NCBI GenBank assembly: GCA_025353305.1
Contig: JANXQX010000276.1
Location: 1 to 5,214 of the forward strand
Reading direction: 5' to 3'
DNA: 5,214 bases
Source: Holophagaceae bacterium
Lineage (GTDB): Bacteria > Acidobacteriota > Holophagae > Holophagales > Holophagaceae
The position numbers were made by a program, and so were the translations under genes. The notes beneath the pieces were generated by a model, which did not search any database, was not told the origin of the DNA, and saw only the letters and a program-made list of their open reading frames with translations. Positions 1 to 5,214 of this stretch are shown here, in pieces; the stretch's first letter is position 1; each line of letters starts with the position of its first letter.

Positions 1-104
1 AGCGAGTGCGGGACCTGGCCTCGGGGTGCGCGAGGGCCTATTTGGAGCATGAAGAACCGGAAACCACGAAGGACCCGATTAAAAAACAGGAGGTGGCGAA
101 ATGA
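1..104 (+). CDS. glyQ: Glycyl-tRNA synthetase alpha subunit, C-terminal end (partial)
   Basis: Only the last 33 codons are in the window; reading starts at base 3 and the TGA is at 102-104. The peptide begins RVRDLASGCARAYLEHEE and ends IKKQEVAK. The VRDLA...CARAYL stretch resembles the C-terminal helix of GlyQ, where family members have patterns like IRxLAxxxAxAYL. GlyQ is the catalytic class II aminoacyl-tRNA synthetase chain that activates glycine; it works with GlyS as an alpha2beta2 enzyme in the cytoplasm. The strongest support is position: the reading frame ends in a four-base ATGA overlap with the glyS start, the usual glyQ-glyS arrangement and a sign of translational coupling. No catalytic residues are visible because those lie upstream. 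A different short gene is possible but unlikely given the order and the overlap. Confidence 0.82.
   Translation, partial: RVRDLASGCARAYLEHEEPETTKDPIKKQEVAK
88..93 (+). promoter_or_regulatory. Ribosome binding site of glyS inside the end of glyQ
   Basis: A perfect AGGAGG lies within the last codons of glyQ, seven bases before the glyS ATG at 101. It fixes the glyS start and allows initiation independent of, or coupled to, termination of glyQ at 104. Confidence 0.85.
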
Positions 105-2206
105 GCGAGACGCGCACCTTCCTGCTGGAACTGCATTGCGAGGAAATTCCGGCGCGGTTTCTTAGTGATCTTTCAGGGTCTTTGATGGGCGCCTTGATTG
201 CAGAAATGGAAAGCAGAAGCCTGCTTCCGGACCCACTTCTAGGACCGAATTGGATCTACTCAATAGACGAAGAACCAATGTTTTATTCCCCAAGAAAATT
301 GGCATGGCGGGCACATCTTCCACCAATGCAACCAGACCGAACAGAACCCCAGATTGGTCCGCCGCAACGAATGTGCTTGGATGCCGGGGGCAAACCTACT
401 CAGACGGGGCTGAAGTTCGCTGAAAAATGGGGTATGCCTTTCGAGGCCGTGCGCTTCGAGCAGCCCGCGGGAAAGAAGGAACCCTGCGCGGTGGTAACCA
501 TCACCAAGAAGGGGCGCCCCACAAAGGAACTGCTTGCGGAGGTTCTGCCCAAGCTGATCGAGGAGCTTCGTGTGCCCAAGGCCATGCGCTGGGGCAACTC
601 GGATTTCGAATTCGTGCGGCCCATCCGCAACGTGCTTTGCCTGTTCGGAAACGAGGTCGTGGACTTCACGGTGGATGGCGTTCGCAGTTCCAACACCACC
701 TGGGGCCACCGACTGCATCACATGCAGAACCCCAATGCGATAGTGATTAAACAGCCCGAGGACTACGAAGCTGCGCTGGAAAAGGCAGGTGTTGTGGTTT
801 CCTTCGAGCAACGGCGGCGGCGCATGGAAATGCAACTGCACGAGCTGGCGCAGGGTGTAGATGGTCATGTGGTGATGGACGAGGAACTGCTGAGCACACT
901 GGCGGAGATTGTCGAATTTCCGATGATCGTGAGGGGTGGATTTCCGGCGGATTTTCTGGATCTGCCAGAGGAAGTTCTCATCACCTCGCTCAAGGAACAT
1001 CAAAAGTCCTTCTGCATCCGCAATGACCAGGGGCTCTTGCCGTACTTCCTCGCGGCCGCGAACCGGCCCATCGAACCTGGCAGCGAAGCGGAAAAGCTGG
1101 TCGCCGGAGGCAACGAATGGGTGCTCAAGGCTCGCCTCTATGACGCACGATTTTTCTTTGCCGAGGACCGCAAAACTAAGCTGGAGCTTCGTCAAGACAA
1201 ATTGAATTCATTGACTTTCCAACGGGATCTCGGAACTTATCGAGAGAAATCGATTCGCATCCGCGACATCGCTGACGCCGTGGCCCGGAAAATCGACCCT
1301 GGCATGATCGACGACTTGAGGGAAGCGGCGATGGTGTGCAAATGCGACCTTCGAACCCTTATGGTGGGCGAATTTCCAGAACTCCAGGGCATCATGGGCG
1401 GCGAGTATCTCCGCCTTGAAGGCAAAACCAATATTTGGCTCGCGGTCAAAGAACACTATCATCCCTCTAGCTCAGATGACGGCCTGCCCAGCACACCGAT
1501 GGGATCTGCATTGGCTCTCGCCGACAAGCTGGATACCTTGGTGGGCTGCTTTGCGGTGGGCATCATCCCATCCGGTTCCAAGGATCCGTTGGCGCTCCGT
1601 CGCGCCGGGCAGGGCGTGGTGCGCATCTTGTGGGAGCAGGGCTGGTCAATTGATGTCATGGAACTGGCGAGCATCGCGTTCAGGGTTGTGGGACCAAAGG
1701 CCACCAAGTCCGAAACGGACACGATGGCGGCGCTTGAATCCTTCTTCCGGGATCGCGTGGCCCACCAATTGGAGCAGGCTGGATACGCAGGCCCCGTGCG
1801 GCGTTCTGCACTTTCAATTGGCTGGAGCGATCTTGTGGATCTCAAAGCTCGTTGCGAAGCGCTCTCGGCCTTTGCAGAAGATCCCCGCTTCGAGTCCCTG
1901 GCCCAGAGCACCAAGCGCATAGGCAACATCCTGAAGGATGAAGCTCTGGATCAGTCCTTTGATACTTCGGTGCTGCAGCAGGCAGAAGAGAAATCCTTAG
2001 CAGAACATCTTGCGGCAATGGAATCCGCTCCGGATCACGCCTCGCTCCTCGCGTTCTTGGCCGAACTGGCTCAACCCCTTGAAGCCTTTTTCACCGCTGT
2101 GATGGTGAAGTGCGACGATCCCGCCCTCCGCGCGGCAAGACTCTCGCTTCTCCACCGCCTGCACCTTGCCTTCTTGCGCGTAGCTGATTTCAGCCAGTGG
2201 CAGTGA
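101..2206 (+). CDS. glyS: Glycyl-tRNA synthetase beta subunit
   Basis: This encodes the 701-residue beta chain, which recognises and binds tRNA(Gly) while GlyQ performs catalysis. Its length is close to the family norm (about 690). Visible family landmarks in order: an N-terminal LLELHCEEIPARF start (8-20), SPRKLAW (63-69, normally TPRRLA), MRWG (162-165), FVRPIRNVLCLFG (171-183), TTWGHR (199-204), VEFPMIVRG then LITSLKEHQKSF (271-304), LYDARFFFAED (346-356), the HD-like region with MVGEFPELQGIMGGEY (421-436) and ALADKLDTLVG (472-482), SGSKDPLALRRA (491-502), and a C-terminal DALR-type helical domain with KRIGNILK (605-612) and LRAARLSLLHRLHLAFLRVADFS (677-698). The ATG is set by the AGGAGG at 88-93 and the ATGA overlap with glyQ. 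One oddity: codons 48-67 are AT-rich (37% GC over 241-300) and the protein diverges there. The gene appears intact. Confidence 0.97.
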   Translation: MSETRTFLLELHCEEIPARFLSDLSGSLMGALIAEMESRSLLPDPLLGPNWIYSIDEEPMFYSPRKLAWRAHLPPMQPDRTEPQIGPPQRMCLDAGGKPTQTGLKFAEKWGMPFEAVRFEQPAGKKEPCAVVTITKKGRPTKELLAEVLPKLIEELRVPKAMRWGNSDFEFVRPIRNVLCLFGNEVVDFTVDGVRSSNTTWGHRLHHMQNPNAIVIKQPEDYEAALEKAGVVVSFEQRRRRMEMQLHELAQGVDGHVVMDEELLSTLAEIVEFPMIVRGGFPADFLDLPEEVLITSLKEHQKSFCIRNDQGLLPYFLAAANRPIEPGSEAEKLVAGGNEWVLKARLYDARFFFAEDRKTKLELRQDKLNSLTFQRDLGTYREKSIRIRDIADAVARKIDPGMIDDLREAAMVCKCDLRTLMVGEFPELQGIMGGEYLRLEGKTNIWLAVKEHYHPSSSDDGLPSTPMGSALALADKLDTLVGCFAVGIIPSGSKDPLALRRAGQGVVRILWEQGWSIDVMELASIAFRVVGPKATKSETDTMAALESFFRDRVAHQLEQAGYAGPVRRSALSIGWSDLVDLKARCEALSAFAEDPRFESLAQSTKRIGNILKDEALDQSFDTSVLQQAEEKSLAEHLAAMESAPDHASLLAFLAELAQPLEAFFTAVMVKCDDPALRAARLSLLHRLHLAFLRVADFSQWQ

Positions 2207-2250
2207 GCTATATCGTTTGCCGGTGAACGAGTCCATTGCCCTTCGACATT

Positions 2251-2255
2251 GAGGT
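2251..2255 (+). promoter_or_regulatory. Ribosome binding site of guaA
   Basis: GAGGT lies six bases before the ATG at 2262 and supports that start. The 55-base gap after glyS (2207-2261) shows no hairpin with a T tract and no clear promoter, so read-through from glyS is plausible. Confidence 0.7.
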
Positions 2256-2261
2256 TCCCGC

Positions 2262-3791
2262 ATGCATCACGAGCGCATCGCCATTCTTGATTACGGCAGC
2301 CAGTACACGCGTCTCATCACGCGGCGGCTGCGTGAATTGGGGGCGTTCGGACTGGTGTATCCACCGAGCGCCACGGCGGATGAAATTGGCGGGGCGGACC
2401 TGCGGGGCGTGATCCTGAGCGGCGGGCCGAATTCTGTGTTGGAGGAAGGCGCGCCTGGGATAGATCCGGCGATCTTTGAACTGGGTGTTCCGGTCCTGGG
2501 CATCTGCTACGGGCTGCAGCTCATGGCGCGGGATTTCGGCGGGGAATTGCACCGCTCAACCCAGCGCGAATATGGCAAGGCCACCATCCTGTGCCAGGGG
2601 CAGGACAGCATCTTGTTCGCAGGCATGGCTGGCGAACAAGTGGTATGGATGAGCCATGGCGACCATGTGGAAAAAGCGCCGAAGGGTTATATCGTCACGG
2701 CGTCCACACCGACGGTTCCCGTGGCGGCGATGGAGAACAAGGCCCTGCGGCGCTACGGCATCCAATTCCATCCGGAAGTCACCCACAGCGTCAACGGCAG
2801 CGCTTTGCTTCTGAATTTCCTCGAACATTGCGGCATGACCCTAGACTGGAATGCGGGCCATTTCATTGAAGAAAAAATTGTTCAGATCCGTGGACAAGTC
2901 GGCAGTGGCCGCGTGGTTCTTGGGTTGAGCGGCGGCGTGGATTCCAGTGTTGCTGCGTTGCTGCTCCACCGGGCTATCGGCAAACAGCTCACCTGCGTTT
3001 TCGTGGATCATGGCCTGATGCGCAAGGATGAAATGAAGCAGGTGCAAACCTATTTCGCGCCCTTCGATTTAAGTGTTGTCTGGGTGGATGCCAGCGATGA
3101 ATTTCTCGGCAAGCTGGAAGCCGTCACGGATCCTGAAATCAAGCGCAAGCTCATCGGTTCGACCTTCATTGATGTGTTTGATCGCGAGGCAAAAAAAATC
3201 GCCGCAGATTTCCTCGGGCAGGGCACGACTTATCCCGATGTGATCGAGAGCAGCGGCATCGGTGGCGCGGTGCTGGTGAAAAGCCACCACAATGTGGGCG
3301 GATTGCCCGAACGCATGCAGTTGAAGCTCGTCGAGCCCCTTCGGGAACTCTTCAAGGATGAAGTCCGTAAAGCGGGTCTGGCGCTTGGTCTGCCAGAAGA
3401 TATGAACCAGCGGCATCCCTTCCCTGGCCCCGGCTTGGCGGTGCGACTGCCGGGCGCCATAACCCGTGAACGCGTGCATATTCTCCAGGAAGCCGACGCC
3501 ATCTTTCTCGATGAACTGAAAACCAGCGGCTGGTACGCCAAGACCAGCCAAGCCTTTGCCGTTCTGCTGCCCGTGCAGACGGTCGGCATCATGGGTGATG
3601 AGCGGACTTTTGAATTCATGTGCGCGCTTCGTGCCGTTACCTCCGAAGATTTCATGACCGCCGATTGGGCCCGATTGCCTCATGAACTACTGGACCGCAT
3701 CGCCCAGCGCATCGTCCGGGAAGTGAAAGGCATCAACCGAGTGGTGTTCGATATCACATCGAAACCCCCGGCTACGATTGAATATGAATGA
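2262..3791 (+). CDS. guaA: GMP synthase (glutamine-hydrolysing)
   Basis: This enzyme converts XMP to GMP using ATP and glutamine, the last step of de novo guanine nucleotide synthesis, in the cytoplasm. The 509-residue chain has the full two-module layout. The class I glutamine amidotransferase domain covers about residues 5-195: ILDYGSQYTRLI (8-19), the oxyanion-side LSGGPNSV (52-59), the nucleophile Cys82 in GICYG, and His170 and Glu172 in FHPEV complete the triad. The ATP pyrophosphatase domain follows, with the PP-loop SGGVDSS (223-229), FVDHGLMRKDE (247-257), IESSGIGG (328-335) and KSHHNVGGLPERM (340-352). The C-terminal dimerisation domain has HPFPGPGLAVR (385-395) and ends in DITSKPPATIE (497-507), the XMP-binding tail typical of GuaA. 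All key residues are present and length is normal. It sits 55 bases after glyS on the same strand; the two functions are unrelated, so shared transcription would be a matter of growth-linked expression only (inference). Confidence 0.98.
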   Translation: MHHERIAILDYGSQYTRLITRRLRELGAFGLVYPPSATADEIGGADLRGVILSGGPNSVLEEGAPGIDPAIFELGVPVLGICYGLQLMARDFGGELHRSTQREYGKATILCQGQDSILFAGMAGEQVVWMSHGDHVEKAPKGYIVTASTPTVPVAAMENKALRRYGIQFHPEVTHSVNGSALLLNFLEHCGMTLDWNAGHFIEEKIVQIRGQVGSGRVVLGLSGGVDSSVAALLLHRAIGKQLTCVFVDHGLMRKDEMKQVQTYFAPFDLSVVWVDASDEFLGKLEAVTDPEIKRKLIGSTFIDVFDREAKKIAADFLGQGTTYPDVIESSGIGGAVLVKSHHNVGGLPERMQLKLVEPLRELFKDEVRKAGLALGLPEDMNQRHPFPGPGLAVRLPGAITRERVHILQEADAIFLDELKTSGWYAKTSQAFAVLLPVQTVGIMGDERTFEFMCALRAVTSEDFMTADWARLPHELLDRIAQRIVREVKGINRVVFDITSKPPATIEYE

Positions 3792-3796
3792 GGAAC

Positions 3797-3822
3797 CGCG
3801 AATCGCGCGAATGGACGCGAAC
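3797..3822. repeat. Three spaced CGCGAA repeats after guaA
   Basis: CGCGAAT occurs at 3797-3803 and 3806-3812, and CGCGAAC at 3816-3822, giving steps of 9 and 10 bases. A reverse-complement copy, ATTCGCG, lies at 3850-3856 and could pair with 3806-3812 across a 37-base loop. From memory, short spaced (A)CGCGAAT or ACGAAT motifs recur between genes in several environmental bacteria; here only a short remnant is seen. No T tract follows, so it is not an obvious intrinsic terminator. Confidence 0.5.
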
Positions 3823-3881
3823 CTGGCACGGTGAATTCCATTCATGCAAATTCGCGTTATACGCAGTTCCATCTTTTAATT

Positions 3882-3886
3882 GAGGT
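3882..3886 (+). promoter_or_regulatory. Ribosome binding site of the TPR-like gene
   Basis: GAGGT precedes the ATG at 3890 by only three bases (CCC), a tight spacing. An in-frame TGA at 3881-3883 overlaps the site, so no upstream in-frame start is possible and 3890 is the first usable start. Confidence 0.6.
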
Positions 3887-3889
3887 CCC

Positions 3890-4336
3890 ATGGCCCGACG
3901 CATTGAACCCACGAAGAAATCCATTCCCGACATCCTTGCGGATTTGCGGAGTGGTTACCGTGAGGCGGCCATCATCGGCCCCGCGGCGGCGCTTAAATTC
4001 CTTGAACGCACCCAGGATTCCCAACACTCCCTGCCGAATGCGGTGAAGTGCTTTCTCTTTGACCTGCTGGCGGAAACCCGGGCGCAGCTGGGGGATTGGG
4101 AAGGCTGTAACGAAGCCGTAAAGGGGGCGCTTGGCAACTTGCCGGCAGCTGAGTTGGAGCTCGGCGCGGAGCTGAAAAAATCCCTGCCGAGCATGAGTCT
4201 CTTTGAACGTGGCATCGCCGCGCGCTCTGAGCTGGGTGATTTTGAAGGGGCGCTCCAACTCTGCGACGAAGCCACAGATCGGGGCCTCGGCGCCCATTTC
4301 GAAGCGAAGCGCGACAGCCTGGCCTGGGCGAGATGA
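3890..4336 (+). CDS. Small helical TPR-like protein of unknown function
   Basis: I do not recognise a named family. The 148-residue product is predicted to be soluble: no signal peptide or membrane segment is visible, and its N-terminus is basic (MARRIEPTKKS). It appears all helical. Two stretches read like tetratricopeptide-type helix pairs: FDLLAETRAQLGDWEGCNEAVKGAL (residues about 57-81) and GIAARSELGDFEGALQLCDEATDRG (about 106-130). Both have the small-residue/LGDxEGA turn spacing common in TPRs, which usually mediate protein-protein contacts. The start is fixed by an in-frame stop at 3881-3883 and a GAGGT site. Codon use and GC match glyS and guaA, which argues for a real resident gene. 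It is 98 bases downstream of guaA and followed by non-coding repeats, so it is the last gene of the housekeeping block. Being a coding gene is likely; the TPR assignment is moderate and the role unknown. Confidence 0.72.
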   Translation: MARRIEPTKKSIPDILADLRSGYREAAIIGPAAALKFLERTQDSQHSLPNAVKCFLFDLLAETRAQLGDWEGCNEAVKGALGNLPAAELELGAELKKSLPSMSLFERGIAARSELGDFEGALQLCDEATDRGLGAHFEAKRDSLAWAR

Positions 4337-4365
4337 TTGTTGGCACAGGTCAGATGCAAGCTGGG

Positions 4366-4453
4366 GAGGACCGTGATAACGCCCCTCGGACCTTGCTGCG
4401 AAGCACCCACGAGCGCGCATCGCGTCGGCCTGCGGCCGGCATAGAGGCTCCAC
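4366..4453. repeat. Diverged direct repeat, copy 1
   Basis: This copy aligns with 4497-4571 through GAGGA-CCGT-ATAAC, CTCGGACCTTG, GCGAAGCACC and then a 21-base identical core at 4418-4438 that matches 4541-4561. It contains a small TGCT/AGCA hairpin with a GCGA loop (4394-4405) and the 7-bp palindrome at 4424-4440. Relative to copy 2 it has about five extra bases just before the core. Orientation and function are unknown. Confidence 0.7.
4424..4440. repeat. GC-rich palindrome with TGC loop (copy 1)
   Basis: The arms GTCGGCC (4424-4430) and GGCCGGC (4434-4440) pair over seven positions (one T-G wobble) around a TGC loop. There is no T tract, so it looks like a REP-type extragenic palindrome rather than a terminator. 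Confidence 0.6.
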
Positions 4454-4496
4454 GTCCACAAGCGCAGCGATTGTGAGCAGACGCTGCCTGTGATAC

Positions 4497-4571
4497 GAGG
4501 AGGGTCCGTAACACTCTTCGACTTTGTGCGGAGCACCACCCATCGCGTCGGCCTGCGGCCGATATAAGACC
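4497..4571. repeat. Diverged direct repeat, copy 2
   Basis: This is the second copy of the unit at 4366-4453, offset by 123 bases at the core. Matching blocks are GAGG...TCCGT-AAC, CTTCG-AC, TTG-TGCGGAGCACC and the identical core at 4541-4561, then ATA(T)A(G)A(G). Outside the core it has many substitutions and small gaps, so the duplication is old or both copies were inserted independently. Confidence 0.7.
4547..4563. repeat. GC-rich palindrome with TGC loop (copy 2)
   Basis: The arms GTCGGCC (4547-4553) and GGCCGAT (4557-4563) pair over seven positions with a TGC loop. Compared with copy 1 the outer two pairs changed from G-C and T-G to G-T and T-A, so pairing was kept despite the substitutions. 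Confidence 0.6.
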
Positions 4572-4575
4572 CGCT

Positions 4576-4588
4576 GCCCCTGCGGGGC
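4576..4588. repeat. Third palindrome with TGC loop
   Basis: GCCCC (4576-4580) pairs with GGGGC (4584-4588) around the same TGC loop. It follows copy 2 directly and has no counterpart after copy 1. Confidence 0.55.
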
Positions 4589-4589
4589 G

Positions 4590-4615
4590 CCACGTGGGCT
4601 GAAAGCCCAAGGTGG
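4590..4615. repeat. Hairpin with GAA loop
   Basis: TGGGCT (4595-4600) pairs with AGCCCA (4604-4609) around a GAA loop. An outer CCAC (4590-4593) can pair with GTGG (4612-4615) after a small internal bulge, making a two-part stem. It ends the run of hairpins before the IS110 leader. Confidence 0.55.
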
Positions 4616-4689
4616 GAATCGCTAGTTCGGGGGTGTCAGCTTGATAGGTGCGGGCCAAGCGGCGCAGGCTCATCTTGAGGGATGTCCTA

Positions 4690-4833
4690 AATGGTGGCCG
4701 CGGTTCCTATGGCAGCGAAATCTCCGCACATAAGACTGGCCCGCACGGGTAGTGGTATCACATTGTGTCGCGACTTGGAAGAGTCTGCACGGATGACAGT
4801 GTCGCTGTTCATTCGCCCCGCGCTTCGGACGTC
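4690..4833 (+). ncRNA. Candidate bridge RNA (guide RNA) region of the IS110 element
   Basis: What is known: IS110-group elements encode a structured non-coding RNA, the bridge or seekRNA, of roughly 150-200 nt in the leader upstream of the recombinase; its loops pair with target and donor DNA. What is seen: a stretch of suitable length and strand with no credible gene, holding several small stems, including GTG/CAC around 4752-4761, GACT/AGTC around 4772-4785 with a TGGAAG-type loop, and GACAG/CTGTT (4795-4799 with 4805-4809). These stems are short and could arise by chance. I could not identify the target- or donor-binding loops. The call comes mainly from position. Confidence 0.35.
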
Positions 4834-4853
4834 CCTCCTTTTTCGAGAGGAGG
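4834..4853 (+). promoter_or_regulatory. UUCG-loop hairpin that sequesters the transposase ribosome binding site
   Basis: CCTCCTTT (4834-4841) pairs with AGAGGAGG (4846-4853) over eight positions (one T-G wobble) around a TTCG loop. The 3' arm contains the complete AGGAGG site (4848-4853), four bases before the ATG at 4858. In the mRNA this would hide the ribosome binding site and keep transposase translation low, a common form of control in insertion sequences. It may also mark the 3' edge of the non-coding RNA. Confidence 0.65.
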
Positions 4854-4857
4854 TCCC

Positions 4858-5214
4858 ATGGACCGTGAAATCACTGAAGTTGTCCATCCCGTGGCTTGCG
4901 GGCTGGATGTCCATTCGGCCGTGGGAAATCCGAACCACATGAAAAACTTGCGCGGCCATAAGACCGACCGCAAGGATGCGAAGTGGATCGCGGGCTTGGT
5001 GCGGCACGACCTGATCCGCCCAAGCTTCGTGCCCAAACAGGAGTTCCGCGATGCCCGTGAACTGACACGGTTCCGCCGTCAGCTCATCCAAGCGCGGACC
5101 AGCATGCGCAATGAAGTTCAGCGGCTTCTCGCGCGTCAGGGTGTCACCTTGGGAACCGTGCTGAGCAATGTGTTTGGAACCTCCGGCATGGCGATTCTGG
5201 AATCCCTGGCGGAA
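4858..5214 (+). pseudogene. IS110-family transposase/recombinase, internally deleted and cut by the window end
   Basis: An open frame of 119 codons starts at an ATG behind AGGAGG and continues past the window. The N-terminus MDREITEVVHPVACGLDVHS carries the first DEDD motif (Asp17 in GLDVH). Only about 20 residues later comes NPNHMKNLRGHKTDRKDAKW with the third and fourth acidic residues (Asp37 and Asp40 in TDRKDA), followed by LIRPSFVP, RELTRFRRQLIQART, EVQRLLARQGVTL and FGTSGMAILESLAE, all typical of IS110 recombinases approaching the C-terminal Tnp_20 domain. In intact members the first Asp and the TDxxDA pair are about 90 residues apart, with the catalytic Glu between. Here some 70 residues including that Glu are missing, with the junction near 4918-4924 and the frame kept. 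The active site of the RuvC-like domain is therefore incomplete. The serine-bearing Tnp_20 region lies beyond the window, so its state is unknown. Confidence 0.85.

Larger units (their letters stand above)
4616..5214 (+). mobile_element. IS110-family insertion sequence remnant (left part; boundary not located)
   Basis: The assignment rests on the transposase at 4858-5214. IS110 elements lack long terminal inverted repeats and target duplications, so the left boundary cannot be placed by eye; it lies somewhere between the last hairpin (ends 4615) and about 4700. In the IS110 group the non-coding leader before the recombinase is the long one, which fits the 160-240 bases here. The right end is outside the window. 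Because the recombinase has an internal deletion, the copy is probably not self-mobile. Confidence 0.6.

Noticed and set aside
260..1195. Long open frame on the minus strand inside glyS (311 residues)
   Set aside because: It lies wholly within the well-supported glyS frame and its product has no recognisable motifs.
3836..3862. Possible promoter before the TPR-like gene (TTCCAT, 15-base spacer, TTATAC)
   Set aside because: The -35 match is poor and the spacer is too short, so it is not better than chance.
4424..4440. Intrinsic terminator after the TPR-like gene
   Set aside because: The stem is strong but no T tract follows, and the same holds for the other hairpins up to 4615.
4366..4571. 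CRISPR array
   Set aside because: There are only two diverged copies with a 123-base period and internal palindromes; repeat and spacer sizes do not fit.
3857..4593. Minus-strand open frames of about 210-230 residues spanning the TPR-like gene and the repeats
   Set aside because: They run antisense through the plus-strand gene and through the palindromic repeats, are rich in Arg/Pro/Ser as expected from GC-rich shadows, and have no domain signal.
4350..4673. Minus-strand frame of 107 residues across the repeat region
   Set aside because: Its sequence is made largely of the translated direct repeats (AAGRRD occurs twice), with no clear ribosome binding site or family motif.
4337..4857. tRNA or other standard RNA gene
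   Set aside because: No cloverleaf with T-loop GGTTCRA and matching acceptor arms could be found by eye.
4691..4942. Plus-strand frame of 83 residues overlapping the IS110 start
   Set aside because: It reads the leader and the transposase start in another frame; the motif-bearing frame from 4858 explains the sequence better.

Overview
The window looks like a piece of chromosome from a Gram-negative-type bacterium of moderate to high GC. It has a dense housekeeping stretch (about 1-4336) followed by a non-coding, repeat-bearing, mobile-element stretch (about 4337-5214). The separate alpha and beta glycyl-tRNA synthetase chains, the codon use, and an IS110-type element with a DREITEVVHPVACGLDVH-like start would fit an Acidobacteriota or deltaproteobacterial relative. 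That placement is a weak inference from memory, because no rRNA or lineage-specific marker is present.

Region by region: positions 1-104 are the last codons of glyQ (glycyl-tRNA synthetase alpha chain). Its stop overlaps the start of glyS (101-2206, beta chain) by four bases. After a 55-base gap comes guaA (2262-3791, glutamine-hydrolysing GMP synthase). A short spacer with three CGCGAA repeats (3797-3822) separates it from a 148-residue helical, TPR-like protein of unknown function (3890-4336). All genes are on the + strand. glyQ and glyS together make the alpha2beta2 enzyme that charges tRNA(Gly). guaA makes GMP from XMP. The gaps are short enough that the genes could be co-transcribed, but I see no convincing terminator or promoter between them.

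The 521 bases from 4337 to 4857 hold no credible protein gene. They contain two diverged direct copies of a roughly 75-base unit, offset by 123 bases, each centred on a GC-rich palindrome with a TGC loop. Two further hairpins follow the second copy. Next comes what is probably the 5' non-coding end of an IS110-family insertion sequence. In this family that position encodes the bridge RNA, which guides recombination. The leader ends in a hairpin with a UUCG loop that buries a perfect AGGAGG ribosome binding site.

The IS110 transposase begins at 4858 and runs off the window. It has lost an internal block in frame: the first DEDD aspartate motif is joined almost directly to the third and fourth, and the glutamate region is missing. 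The most interesting part of the window is therefore 4366-4921: palindromic repeats, a candidate bridge-RNA leader, an occluded ribosome binding site and an internally deleted recombinase. The rest is ordinary housekeeping sequence.
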